This document shows positions 18,686-26,736 of a stretch of 32,650 bases of DNA, piece after piece. The DNA comes from Opitutaceae bacterium (GTDB taxonomy: Bacteria > Verrucomicrobiota > Verrucomicrobiia > Opitutales > Opitutaceae), in contig JACSRI010000128.1 in NCBI GenBank assembly GCA_014879845.1, positions 1 through 32,650 on the forward strand. The letters are read 5' to 3'. The position numbers and the translations under genes are program-made. Positions within the stretch are counted from its first letter, which is position 1, and each line of letters starts with the position of its first letter. The notes under the pieces are model-generated. The model was not told the origin of the DNA. It saw only the letters and a program-made list of their open reading frames with translations, and made no database searches.

Positions 18686-20378
18686 CACCCGGTTCATGGA
18701 CGCGCTCCGGCAGCCGCCGCACAGCGTGCCGGACGACCTGATCGCGCCGATCGTCGCGGAACACGGCGCGGGCACGCTCGAGTTTCTCGAGGCGCTCGTC
18801 GCCCGCAAGGTCCTGCCCAAGGACGTCGCGTGCAAGATCTGGGGCGACACGATCGGCGTAGCCTACGTGGAGCCGGTCACGACGATCATCAATCGCGATG
18901 CCATGGAGCTGATCCCGCAGGAGATCGCGCAAAAGGCGCAGATCCTGCCGCTCTATCTCTTCGACACACTCCTGACCGTCGCGATGCCGGATCCGACGGA
19001 CAAGGACCTGCTGCAACGGCTCAGCCAGATCGCGCAGCATCCCGTGAGCGGCGTATTCTCTCTCCCCAGCGAGATCGAGGCCGGGATCGCCGTGCACTAC
19101 CAGACGGAGAAGTCGGTGCGCGAGAGTCTCGCCGAACTGCGCTCACTTGACCTCCGGCTCAACGAGGAGATGACCGCCGAGCGCGTCTCGGAACTGACCG
19201 AGAACGCCTCGCTCATCCAGGTCGTCAACTCACTGATCTATTTCGCGCTGCGCGAGCGCGCCTCCGACATCCACATCGAGCCGCGCGAGACGTTCACGAA
19301 GGTCCGCTTTCGCGTGGATGGCATCCTGCGTGAGATGATCACGTTCCCGCGCAAGATCCACGTCGCGATCGTCTCGCGCCTGAAGATCCTCTGCAACCTG
19401 AACATCACGGAAAGCCGCTTTCCGCAGGACGGTCGGTTCACGCTCGCGCTCGGGGGCAACCGCGCCGACTTCCGGCTCTCGTTCATGCCGACGATCTACG
19501 GCGAGAAGGTGGTCATCCGCATCCTCGCCTTCGGCAACAAGAAGGACTTTCTCCAGCTCGACCAGATGCTGGTGTCGCAGACGATCCTGCAACCGTTCAA
19601 GCGGCTCATCCAGAACCCCAACGGCATCATCTTCGTCACCGGGCCGACCGGCTCGGGCAAGACCACCACCCTCTACGCCGCGCTCGCCGAGATCAACACC
19701 CCGGGCGTGAACATCGTGACGATCGAGGATCCGGTCGAGTTGCAGCTCGAGGGCATCAATCAATCGCAGGTCAACGCGCACATCGACCTGAGCTTCGCCC
19801 TGCTGATGCGATCGATCCTTCGCCAGGATCCCGATGTGATCCTCGTCGGCGAGATCCGCGATCTGGAGACGGCCAAGATCGCGACGGAGGCCGCGCTCAC
19901 CGGTCACCTCGTGCTCGCCACGCTGCACACCAACAACGCGCTCCAGGCGATCACGCGCCTCGTCGACATCGGCGTGGAGCCCTATCAGGTCGCGCCCTCG
20001 GTCATCGGCGTGGTGGCGCAGCGCCTGGCCGCGCGCATCTGCCAGCGATGCAAGGAGCCGTATTACCCTTCCCGCGACGTGCTGCGGAAGTACTTCCTCG
20101 ACGAGGGGCTGACGGAGGTGCCGTTCTACCGCGGCCGCGGCTGCGCGGAATGCGGGCACACCGGGTATCGCGGCCGGGTCGCCTTCCACGAACTAGTCCT
20201 CGTGACCGAGGAGATGCGCTCGATCATCGCCCGCAAGGGCTCGACCGAGGAGCTCGGCCAGGCCGCACGCAAGGTCGGGTATCGCCCCCTCCGCTACGAT
20301 GGTCTCAAGAAAGTCCTGCTCGGGCTGACCACGATCGAGGAGATCGAGCAGAACACGTCGTTCGAGTGGGCGTATTGA
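18669..20378 (+). CDS. GspE/PilB-type secretion or pilus assembly ATPase
   Basis: A 569-residue hexameric-ATPase-type protein that would power pseudopilus or type IV pilus assembly at the inner membrane. Order: N-terminal T2SSE_N-like domain (about 20-150), then the ATPase core with Walker A GPTGSGKT (325-332), an Asp-box region (VTIEDPVE), Walker B-like ILVGEIRD and the His box TGHLVLATLHTNNA. The Zn-binding insert has CQRC (458-461) and CAEC (492-495), typical of GspE/PilB rather than PilT. The start is uncertain: GTG at 18669 overlaps the previous gene by 17 bases; ATG at 18696 is the alternative. No platform protein, secretin or pilin is adjacent, so pilus and type II secretion roles cannot be separated. 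Upstream are a receiver protein and a small unknown protein. Confidence 0.93.
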   Translation: MQKQNNTRFMDALRQPPHSVPDDLIAPIVAEHGAGTLEFLEALVARKVLPKDVACKIWGDTIGVAYVEPVTTIINRDAMELIPQEIAQKAQILPLYLFDTLLTVAMPDPTDKDLLQRLSQIAQHPVSGVFSLPSEIEAGIAVHYQTEKSVRESLAELRSLDLRLNEEMTAERVSELTENASLIQVVNSLIYFALRERASDIHIEPRETFTKVRFRVDGILREMITFPRKIHVAIVSRLKILCNLNITESRFPQDGRFTLALGGNRADFRLSFMPTIYGEKVVIRILAFGNKKDFLQLDQMLVSQTILQPFKRLIQNPNGIIFVTGPTGSGKTTTLYAALAEINTPGVNIVTIEDPVELQLEGINQSQVNAHIDLSFALLMRSILRQDPDVILVGEIRDLETAKIATEAALTGHLVLATLHTNNALQAITRLVDIGVEPYQVAPSVIGVVAQRLAARICQRCKEPYYPSRDVLRKYFLDEGLTEVPFYRGRGCAECGHTGYRGRVAFHELVLVTEEMRSIIARKGSTEELGQAARKVGYRPLRYDGLKKVLLGLTTIEEIEQNTSFEWAY

Positions 20379-20395
20379 GCCGGGAAGCCGGAATG

Positions 20396-20428
20396 GACGC
20401 AGGAGGCGAAATCACCACCTTCTGCGTC
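20396..20428. terminator. Hairpin between convergent ATPase and M23 peptidase genes
   Basis: 11-bp stem (one G-U pair) formed by GACGCAGGAGG (20396-20406) and CCTTCTGCGTC (20418-20428) around an 11-base loop, 18 bases past the ATPase stop. There is no T-run on either side, so it is a probable but not classic bidirectional terminator. Confidence 0.5.
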
Positions 20429-20493
20429 GCATCCACGCGGCGCTCCACGTTCCGCTGTTCCCGCGGCCCAGCCTCGTCACCCTGCGCCGCATC

Positions 20494-21501
20494 TCACCGC
20501 GCCGCAGTGAAGATGATCTCGAGGACGTCCTGCATCTTGGGACCGGGCGAGACCACACCCCCGCGCGTGCGGATGATGGACTGGCACGGGTAACGCTCGA
20601 GAATCGCACGGTCGTGGAACACGACAATGTTCCCGGTTCCCTGCACGGCGGCGGCCTCGCTCGCGTCGAGCGGCCACCAGGCCTTGGGTAGGCCGAACCA
20701 CGTGAACTCGATCCGCCAGCCCGCGATGCCGGTGGCCGGCGGCGCAGCCTGCACGAGGTCCGGGTAGCGTTGCACGAAATCCGGCACGGCACGCGTCTTC
20801 ACCACGACGGTTGCCGCCGTTGGCAGGGTCTGGATGTAGTCGCGCAGATCCTGCACGACGCCGCGGCGGCGCTGTTCCATGAAGTCGAGGAAGTCCATGC
20901 TCACGACGTTCATGCCGTTGAAGGTGCCGTGCTCGTTCTTCGACGGGTATTTCTGGCGCTCGTACCATGCCTGGAATCCGCGGCCCAGCCAGAAGCCGAT
21001 TTCGATGTGCAGGTGGGCGCGCTCGCGCGGGATGCCGGTCGAGGCCGACCGCCCCATGATACCGAGCTGGGTGCCGGCCTGCACCTGCGCGCCCGGCTGG
21101 ATGTCCGGCGCGATCGAGCCGAGGTGCGCATAGAGGGTGATGACCGCCGGCGAGAACCCGGTGTGCTCGACCACGACGTAGCGACCGTAGTTGCTGCGTC
21201 CCGACACGGAATTGACATGGCGCACCACGCCGGGGGCCACGGCGACGACAGGGTCGGTCGCCTCGCCGCGCCGGTCGCGGTTCAGCGCCTTGAGATCCAG
21301 CCCCTCGTGGAACTGGCGGCCGCTTGTGCGCGTGCAGCCGAACATCCCGGACTCGACCGTGCCCGACTCGGTGGGCTGGATGTAGTCGGCATGGGGCCGG
21401 CCCTCGTGCAGCGCCGGCCGCGGCGTCGGCCAGATCAGTTCCTGCGCGCCAATTCCACACGGCACCGCGAGGATCGCGGCGAGGCAAAGGACCATCCTCA
21501 T
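20494..21501 (-). CDS. Exported M23-family (LytM-type) metallopeptidase
   Basis: A 335-residue protein with a Sec signal peptide (MRMVLCLAAILAVPCGIGAQ). The M23 zinc site is intact: H65 and D69 in FHEGLDL, and H163/H165 in AHLHIEIG; H126 in TLYAHLGSI is the usual further catalytic histidine. Such enzymes cut peptidoglycan cross-bridges or peptides in the periplasm. The C-terminal half (about 170-335) is an extra domain without a family I recognise (for example GTFNGMNVVSMDFLDFMEQR). Here the M23 fold lies N-terminal rather than at the C terminus. It is 9 bases downstream of a lipoprotein gene on the same strand, so the pair probably forms an operon. Confidence 0.88.
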   Translation of the reverse strand: MRMVLCLAAILAVPCGIGAQELIWPTPRPALHEGRPHADYIQPTESGTVESGMFGCTRTSGRQFHEGLDLKALNRDRRGEATDPVVAVAPGVVRHVNSVSGRSNYGRYVVVEHTGFSPAVITLYAHLGSIAPDIQPGAQVQAGTQLGIMGRSASTGIPRERAHLHIEIGFWLGRGFQAWYERQKYPSKNEHGTFNGMNVVSMDFLDFMEQRRRGVVQDLRDYIQTLPTAATVVVKTRAVPDFVQRYPDLVQAAPPATGIAGWRIEFTWFGLPKAWWPLDASEAAAVQGTGNIVVFHDRAILERYPCQSIIRTRGGVVSPGPKMQDVLEIIFTAAR

Positions 21502-21510
21502 GACTGCGGG

Positions 21511-22020
21511 CTATTTCTTCTTGCCGCGCCCCTGGGCCACGGCGGTTTGGACCTCGTGCGCCGTGCGCTTGAGGTTGATGGCGGTCTCGCCGAGTTCCTC
21601 GTCGGGGAGCTCGACGAACATGAAGAGCTGGCCGCCCTGGATCGGACCATCGATGAGGCGCGCGCCGAAGGGCTTGCCGTTGAGGGTCACGACCAGGCGG
21701 CGGCCGAGATTGGAAGCCGACAACCGAAAGAGGTCGCGGGAGCTCTCGGTCGTGAACTCGAACATCAGGCACAAGCCGAGGTCCACCTTGACGAGTTCGA
21801 CGTTGCGCAGATCGGCCTCGCCGAGCACCGGCCGCGGCGACACGACGATCTGCACGCCGCTGCGTGGCAGCTGCGCGAGCGTCGAGCCCGGCACCTGCGG
21901 CGGAACCTCGATGTAGAATTGTGCGACGATCGGATCGTAGTCGTCCGTCGCCGTGCTCTGGCAGCCTGCCAGGGCGAGTGCCGCCGCCAGCGTCGCCGCC
22001 ATGACGAGGAGTCTCGGCAT
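21511..22020 (-). CDS. Lipoprotein resembling the SecD P1-head subdomain
   Basis: A 169-residue lipoprotein. The start at ATG 22020 is chosen because it begins a signal peptide with lipobox LAGC (about residue 19); the open frame further upstream is Arg/Pro-rich and unlikely. The mature part (about 60-150) resembles the P1-head subdomain of SecD: an ELVKVDLGLCLMFEFTTES strand pair, then SNLGRRLVVTLNGKPFGARL and IDGPIQGGQLFMF, which parallels SecD's vGkrlaivldgkv-type strand, a pI-gg turn and an LPDEE helix start. No transmembrane or SecF part is present. It ends in a basic GRGKKK tail and is followed after 9 bases by the M23 peptidase. The SecD likeness is by eye and moderately sure; function unknown. 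Confidence 0.65.
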   Translation of the reverse strand: MPRLLVMAATLAAALALAGCQSTATDDYDPIVAQFYIEVPPQVPGSTLAQLPRSGVQIVVSPRPVLGEADLRNVELVKVDLGLCLMFEFTTESSRDLFRLSASNLGRRLVVTLNGKPFGARLIDGPIQGGQLFMFVELPDEELGETAINLKRTAHEVQTAVAQGRGKKK

Positions 22021-22118
22021 CGAAAAACCTGCGGGAGTGCGGCGCGGCGACGGCATGCGGCGGAACGGTGCGCGGATCAAAGGTCGCGCCCACGGCTCCG
22101 GCCAGCCTGAAATCCGCC

Positions 22119-23321
22119 TCAATCCCGCCCCGCCTGGGCGAGCCCGAGCAACGCCTCGCCCACGGCATCGGCGACGAGTCGTCCGGCACGGGTGAGCGCG
22201 ACCACTCCCTCCGCGCGCCGCTCGACGAGGCCTTCCTCCAGCAGCCCCAGCAACGCGGGCTCAAATGGTTCGGTGGCCGCGGCGCCGAATCGCGCGCGCA
22301 GGGCCGGGAGCGCGACGCCTTCGTTCATGCGCAGCCCGAAGATCAGCGCATCCTCGACGAGTTGCGCGGCATCGAGCGGGCTGCGGTCGACCTGGCCGCG
22401 GCGGCCGCGCGCGACGTCGTCGCACCATTGGGCGAGGTCGGCGACGTTGGCGCCGCGCCACGCGCGCTCCTGGCTCGCCGCGGACGGTCCGAAGCCGTGC
22501 CATCGGCCCATGCGCCAGGTGTTGAGATTGTGGAGGCAGGCATGGCCGGGGCGGGCGTGGTTGGATATCTCATACTGCGCGAGGCCGTGCGCGGCGAGGC
22601 GGTCCCAGGTCGCCTCGTAGAAGGCGCGCTCGCGCTCCACGTCGAGTTTCACCTTCCCTTGCGAGAGTCGCACGAAGAGCGCGGTGTCCTCCTCGAAGGT
22701 CAGGCAGTAGGTCGACACGTGGTCGGCGCCGACCGCGGCGGCCTCGTCGAGGTCTCCAATCCACGACTCCAGGGTCTGCCCGGGCACGGCGAAGATCAGG
22801 TCGATGTTGCGGCTGCGGAAACCGACGGCCTCGATCAGGCGCCAGGCCTCGCGCACCTGGGCGAGAGAGTGCCGCCGGCCGAGCGCCTCGAGCATGGTCG
22901 GCGCGAAGCTCTGCACGCCGAGAGAGACGCGCGTGACCCCCGCGTCGCGCAGGATGCGCAGCTTGTCCTCGCGGACCGAGCCGGGCGCGAGTTCGACCGT
23001 CCATTCCCGGGTCGGCTGGCCGAAACGCTCGACCTGCGCGCGCGCCAGGCGCTCCAAGTCGCGCGCAGGCAGCAACCCGGGCGTGCCTCCGCCCCAGAAG
23101 ACGGTCTCGCAGCGTTCGGCCGGGACGAGGGCAAACTCGCGCTCGATCGTCGCGAGGTAGCGGTCGATGTCGTCGCGCCGCGGCTCGACCTGATAAAACG
23201 CGCAGAAGTCGCACGCGTGCGAACAAAACGGCACGTGCACATAAATGCCGGCCGCATCGGGCGTGCTTTTCTCCGGTTTTTCCGCAGGATCGGGAACCGG
23301 GATTTTGTTTGCCAATCCCAT
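22119..23321 (-). CDS. hemW: Radical SAM heme chaperone HemW-like protein
   Basis: A 400-residue cytosolic radical SAM protein. The ATG at 23321 precedes the conserved GIYVHVPFC start of the family. The 4Fe-4S motif is C33-x3-C37-x2-C40 (CSHACDFC), and other blocks include FWGGGTPGLL, TVELAPGSV, RVSLGVQSF, NIDLIFAVPGQT, YEISNHARPGHACLHNLNTW and the C-terminal HemW domain with EDALIFGLRMNEGV. HemW proteins bind heme and help deliver it to target enzymes; they are often misnamed oxygen-independent coproporphyrinogen oxidase. The start is 28 bases from the divergent lipoprotein gene, so the two promoters must overlap or lie within the coding ends. Confidence 0.93.
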   Translation of the reverse strand: MGLANKIPVPDPAEKPEKSTPDAAGIYVHVPFCSHACDFCAFYQVEPRRDDIDRYLATIEREFALVPAERCETVFWGGGTPGLLPARDLERLARAQVERFGQPTREWTVELAPGSVREDKLRILRDAGVTRVSLGVQSFAPTMLEALGRRHSLAQVREAWRLIEAVGFRSRNIDLIFAVPGQTLESWIGDLDEAAAVGADHVSTYCLTFEEDTALFVRLSQGKVKLDVERERAFYEATWDRLAAHGLAQYEISNHARPGHACLHNLNTWRMGRWHGFGPSAASQERAWRGANVADLAQWCDDVARGRRGQVDRSPLDAAQLVEDALIFGLRMNEGVALPALRARFGAAATEPFEPALLGLLEEGLVERRAEGVVALTRAGRLVADAVGEALLGLAQAGRD

Positions 23322-23349
23322 AAGGCTAAGATCATCAACTGCCACCCAA

Positions 23350-24270
23350 ATGGACGCCTGCAAATCTCGTTTCGCGAGTCTTTTCACCCGAGTCCTTGCC
23401 GCCTCGGCCGCCGTGCTCCTGCTCGCCGGCTGCGACGTCAAGATCATCAACCGCACTCCGGCGACGTTCACGGAAAACCCGTCGGGAGTCTACACGATCA
23501 CCGCCGAGGTCCAGGTGAAGAGCGGCGTGGTCAAGAAGGAGACGCTCAAGCCGAGCATCGTCATCGACGGCCAGATCTACCCGATGACCCAGAGCGATCT
23601 CGCGCCGAACATGTGGGAGTATGACTACCGTCTCCCGGCTGGCCGCAGCGAGGGCAAGTACTACTTCGTCGCGACCTTCGACACGTCGGCCAATGGCAAG
23701 GACAACCAGCGCGACTCCTATACGGATGTCCACACCTTCACGATCGCCAACCGCTACACGCTCTCCCTCGACGTCAATCGCGCGCCGGTCGGCTCGACGG
23801 TCACCGTGCTCGGACGCGGTTTCACCCCGACGGATGTGATCTACCTCGGCGACAGCGCAGCGCAGACCCAGTACAAATCCGCGAATACACTCACGTTCAC
23901 CGTGCCTGCCGTCCCGGGTGGCCGCAATTACCCGGTGTCGGTCGGCGGCCCCGGCTCCAACCTCCAGGTCGGCACGATCCGCGTCGACGAGGGCGCGATC
24001 AGCGTGTTCCCGAACAGCCTCGCCCTCGCCACCAAGGGCCGCCGCCAGTTGGTCTTCACCATTCCGGCGCCAGCGCCGGACGGCGGTCTCCTGCTCGACA
24101 TCACGACGGATGTGCCCGCCAGCGTGGTCATGCCCGAAGTCGTCGTCCCGGCCGGCCAGCAGTCGGTCAACGTCGTGGTCGAGGGCGGCAAGCCCGGCAG
24201 CGGCACGATCTTCATCAAGGCCCCCGGTTTCGGGGAAGCCACCGTCGCCGTCACCGTCTCGGGACGCTGA
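23350..24270 (+). CDS. Lipoprotein with an IPT/TIG-like domain
   Basis: A 306-residue envelope lipoprotein of unknown role. The ATG at 23350 gives a signal peptide ending LLAGC (Cys at about 28). Three beta-rich parts follow: residues about 30-135 (VYTITAEVQVKSGVVKKE ... VHTFTIANRY), an IPT/TIG-like Ig fold at about 138-215 (APVGSTVTVLGRGFTPTDVI ... NTLTFTVPAVPGG), and a C-terminal Ig-like part (about 216-306) ending GEATVAVTVSG. Such folds usually mediate binding at the cell surface. It is monocistronic, divergent from hemW and convergent with the endonuclease-fold gene, with a terminator in the latter's 3' end. Confidence 0.75.
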   Translation: MDACKSRFASLFTRVLAASAAVLLLAGCDVKIINRTPATFTENPSGVYTITAEVQVKSGVVKKETLKPSIVIDGQIYPMTQSDLAPNMWEYDYRLPAGRSEGKYYFVATFDTSANGKDNQRDSYTDVHTFTIANRYTLSLDVNRAPVGSTVTVLGRGFTPTDVIYLGDSAAQTQYKSANTLTFTVPAVPGGRNYPVSVGGPGSNLQVGTIRVDEGAISVFPNSLALATKGRRQLVFTIPAPAPDGGLLLDITTDVPASVVMPEVVVPAGQQSVNVVVEGGKPGSGTIFIKAPGFGEATVAVTVSGR

Positions 24271-24275
24271 TCGAC

Positions 24276-25295
24276 CTACCCGCTCGTTTTCGTCACGCCG
24301 GCCGGCTTCGCGCCTGCCGGCGTGTTTGTTTCCTGGGGAGTCGATGGTGCGGCTGCTGAATCGGCTGGCGCGGCCGGCGCGAGATCGAGGACGAGCCAGA
24401 CGAGCCGGTGGTCGGATCCGCCGAGCGCGCCGTCGCCGTCGTGGATCGTGGCGCGTCCGCCGCGCACCCGCTCGCGCAGGGCGGGTGATGCGAGCAGGTA
24501 GTCGAAACGATCATACCGATCGCTCGAAAGCTGGCGGTGTGTCCAGGTCTCGCCCCGGCTGTCGCTGGCCGGGATCGCCTCGGCCACGCGCCGTTTTCCC
24601 CGCATGGTCAGGCCCGCGAGCGCCGGTGAATTGGGCGCGGCATTGAGGTCGCCCGCCACCAGATACAACGCATCCCCATCGCCGCACTGGCGCAGCACGA
24701 GGTCGCGCACCGCCCGAGCCTCGGCCGTGCGGCGCTGCTCGGACTGCGGGTCGCGCGCGTCCTCGGTCAACGGGCTCTTGAGATGCACGACGAAGATGCT
24801 CCACGGCCCGATCTCGCTCTCGAACCGCACCTCGAGCACCCCGCGCTTCACCGTCCCGGTTCCTTCGAGGTAGGGAAATGTCAGGTCGGTGTGCGGAATC
24901 ACCGCGCGCGGCGGCCGGCGCGAAAGCACGGCGACGTGCCGGAGCGGATCCGCGCCGTCGAGCAGGACCGCGTGCGGGTAGTCGAGGCCCTCGCGGGCAA
25001 GATCCTGCTGAAGCTCGTCGAGGAAAGGCTGCGAGCCCACTTCCTGGAGGCACACGATGTCCGCGTTCACTTCGTGCAGCACCGCGCGCACGGACGCCTT
25101 CTCCACTTCCGGTTTCGGATGACCGGGCGCAAATCGTCCGTCGACGCGGCGGTTCATGCAGAGGTAGTTCATGACGTTGAACGTCGCCACCCGCACGTCG
25201 TCGGCCGCTGCGCCCAGACTCGTGGCCAGCAGCGCCGCCACGCACGCGAACCGGCGCCAGCGGTTTCGTGCGATCGCGGCGCGCGGCGGGGTCAT
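24276..25295 (-). CDS. Exported endonuclease/exonuclease/phosphatase-fold protein
   Basis: A 339-residue protein of the EEP (DNase I/exonuclease III-like) superfamily. An N-terminal signal peptide (FACVAALLATSLGAAAD) indicates export. EEP motifs in order: ATFNVMNYL (metal-site Asn), DIVCLQEVG (metal-site Glu), VVHLKSP (His), AGDLNAAPNS (Asp/Asn), RFDYLLAS (Asp) and the final GGSDHRLV (Asp-His catalytic pair), so the site is complete. Substrate could be nucleic acid, phospholipid head group or another phosphodiester. The last 35 residues are Ala/Pro-rich and their DNA also carries the terminator of the convergent gene. It is separated by 21 bases from the upstream M48 protease gene, so co-transcription is likely. 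Confidence 0.88.
   Translation of the reverse strand: MTPPRAAIARNRWRRFACVAALLATSLGAAADDVRVATFNVMNYLCMNRRVDGRFAPGHPKPEVEKASVRAVLHEVNADIVCLQEVGSQPFLDELQQDLAREGLDYPHAVLLDGADPLRHVAVLSRRPPRAVIPHTDLTFPYLEGTGTVKRGVLEVRFESEIGPWSIFVVHLKSPLTEDARDPQSEQRRTAEARAVRDLVLRQCGDGDALYLVAGDLNAAPNSPALAGLTMRGKRRVAEAIPASDSRGETWTHRQLSSDRYDRFDYLLASPALRERVRGGRATIHDGDGALGGSDHRLVWLVLDLAPAAPADSAAAPSTPQETNTPAGAKPAGVTKTSG
24294..24331 (+). terminator. Terminator of the IPT lipoprotein gene, inside the convergent coding end
   Basis: CACGCCGGC (24294-24302) pairs with GCCGGCGTG (24316-24324), 9 bp with a 13-base loop, followed by TTTGTTT. It starts 24 bases past the lipoprotein stop and lies within the last codons of the opposite-strand gene. 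Confidence 0.75.
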
Positions 25296-25316
25296 GGCGG
25301 GGCTCCGGTCCCGACT

Positions 25317-26588
25317 TCAACGACCGGCCGCGGCCGGCGAGCCCACGCGACCTTTCTCGAGCGCAGCCACGCGCTCGACCAGTGTCGGATGCGAGTAGTA
25401 GAACGCGCTGTAGGCCGGGTGCGGCGTGAGGTTGGAGAGATTCTCGCGCGCCAGGCCCTTGAGCGCGCGCACCAGCGGCGCGGCGGCCCCGACGAGATCG
25501 TGCGCGAACGCATCGGCCTCGTACTCGTGCTTGCGCGAAAGCATGTTGCCCAGCGGGGTGAACCAGAAACCGAATACGCCGCTGAGCAGGCCGAAGAGCA
25601 GGAACGCGACCGGCGTCGCGGGACCGGAGAATCCGAAGGCCGCGAAGAACGCCGGGGTGGCCATCAGCCAGCCCAGCAGCAGGAATCCGCCGAGCGTGAG
25701 CACGGCGCCGACAAGCAACCCCTTCCAGATGTGCCCGCGCCGGTAGTGCCCGATCTCATGCGCGAGCACGGCCTCGAGTTCCTCCACGCCGAGTTGCGCG
25801 ATCAGCGTGTCGAACAGCACGATCCGGCGGAAACGCCCGAAGCCGGTGAACAGGGCATTGGAGTGCGCGGAGCGTTTGCTGCCGTCCATCACATGGATCG
25901 AACGTGCCTGGAATCGGCCGCGATCCGCAAGAGCCATGAGCCGGTCGCGCAGCGCCGCGTCGGCCAGCGGGGTGAATTTGTTGAACAGCGGCATAATCCA
26001 CCAGGGAACGATGACCGCGAGCAGGAGCTTGACCCCTGTGAGCGTGATCCAGGCCCACAGCCACCAGAGCGGCCCCGTGCCTTCGACCACGACGATCAGA
26101 AGCCACAACACCGGCGTGCCGAGCGCGATGCCGAGCAGCGTGCCCTTGATGCGGTCGAGAATCCACAGGCGCTGTGTGGAGCGGTTGAAACCGAATCGAT
26201 CCTCGAGACGAAACTGGGCCCACCATTCCCAGGGCAGCGACGGCAGGCCCAGGCCCAGCAGCACGGCGACGAGAAACCCAGCGCCCGCCCACGCCCCCGT
26301 GCCGAGCCAGCCCGTCCACATCGCCCAGGCCTCGGGCAGCACGCCGGAAAACAAGACCACCGCGAGCACGGCGGTCTCCCAGAGATTCTCCCACTGGCCG
26401 AAGCGCAGCTTAGCCAGCGAGTAGTCGGCCGATTTCGCATACGTGCCGGGATCCATGACACCATCGAGCGCGGCCGGTATGCTCTGCCGGCGTCGCGACA
26501 CTTCACGGATGTTGAGCCAAGTCAGGAGCGCCTGGGTTCCCAGCCGCAGGGCAAGCGCCACCGTCGTCACGCACAGTATCACCGACAT
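25317..26588 (-). CDS. Ste24-like M48 family membrane metallopeptidase
   Basis: A 423-residue polytopic membrane protease. The start is placed at ATG 26588, where the first hydrophobic helix begins (MSVILCVTTVALALRLG); the longer open frame overlaps the divergent gene and is non-hydrophobic. The zinc motif is HEIGH (277-281) in AVLAHEIGHYRRGH, and the third ligand region is the EYEADAF segment at about 355-361. Several helices on each side give the CAAX prenyl protease 1 (Ste24) layout, and the length fits that family. Bacterial members are thought to degrade damaged membrane or envelope proteins. The endonuclease-fold gene follows after 21 bases. Confidence 0.92.
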   Translation of the reverse strand: MSVILCVTTVALALRLGTQALLTWLNIREVSRRRQSIPAALDGVMDPGTYAKSADYSLAKLRFGQWENLWETAVLAVVLFSGVLPEAWAMWTGWLGTGAWAGAGFLVAVLLGLGLPSLPWEWWAQFRLEDRFGFNRSTQRLWILDRIKGTLLGIALGTPVLWLLIVVVEGTGPLWWLWAWITLTGVKLLLAVIVPWWIMPLFNKFTPLADAALRDRLMALADRGRFQARSIHVMDGSKRSAHSNALFTGFGRFRRIVLFDTLIAQLGVEELEAVLAHEIGHYRRGHIWKGLLVGAVLTLGGFLLLGWLMATPAFFAAFGFSGPATPVAFLLFGLLSGVFGFWFTPLGNMLSRKHEYEADAFAHDLVGAAAPLVRALKGLARENLSNLTPHPAYSAFYYSHPTLVERVAALEKGRVGSPAAAGR

Positions 26589-26736
26589 GCCGACACCATG
26601 CGGGGCCCGCCGGCGCGGCGGCGAGACAATCCTCGCACTACGGGTTTGCCTTAGGTGAGGGCGCTGCATTCCCCTTCGGACGGACTGTCTGCCACCCGAT
26701 TGCGCCTCGGCGCCAAAGCTGCAACCATCCTTGTCC

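Noticed and set aside
23245-23349. Longer N terminus of the IPT lipoprotein
   Set aside because: It would place non-signal sequence before the lipoprotein signal peptide and overlap the hemW start.
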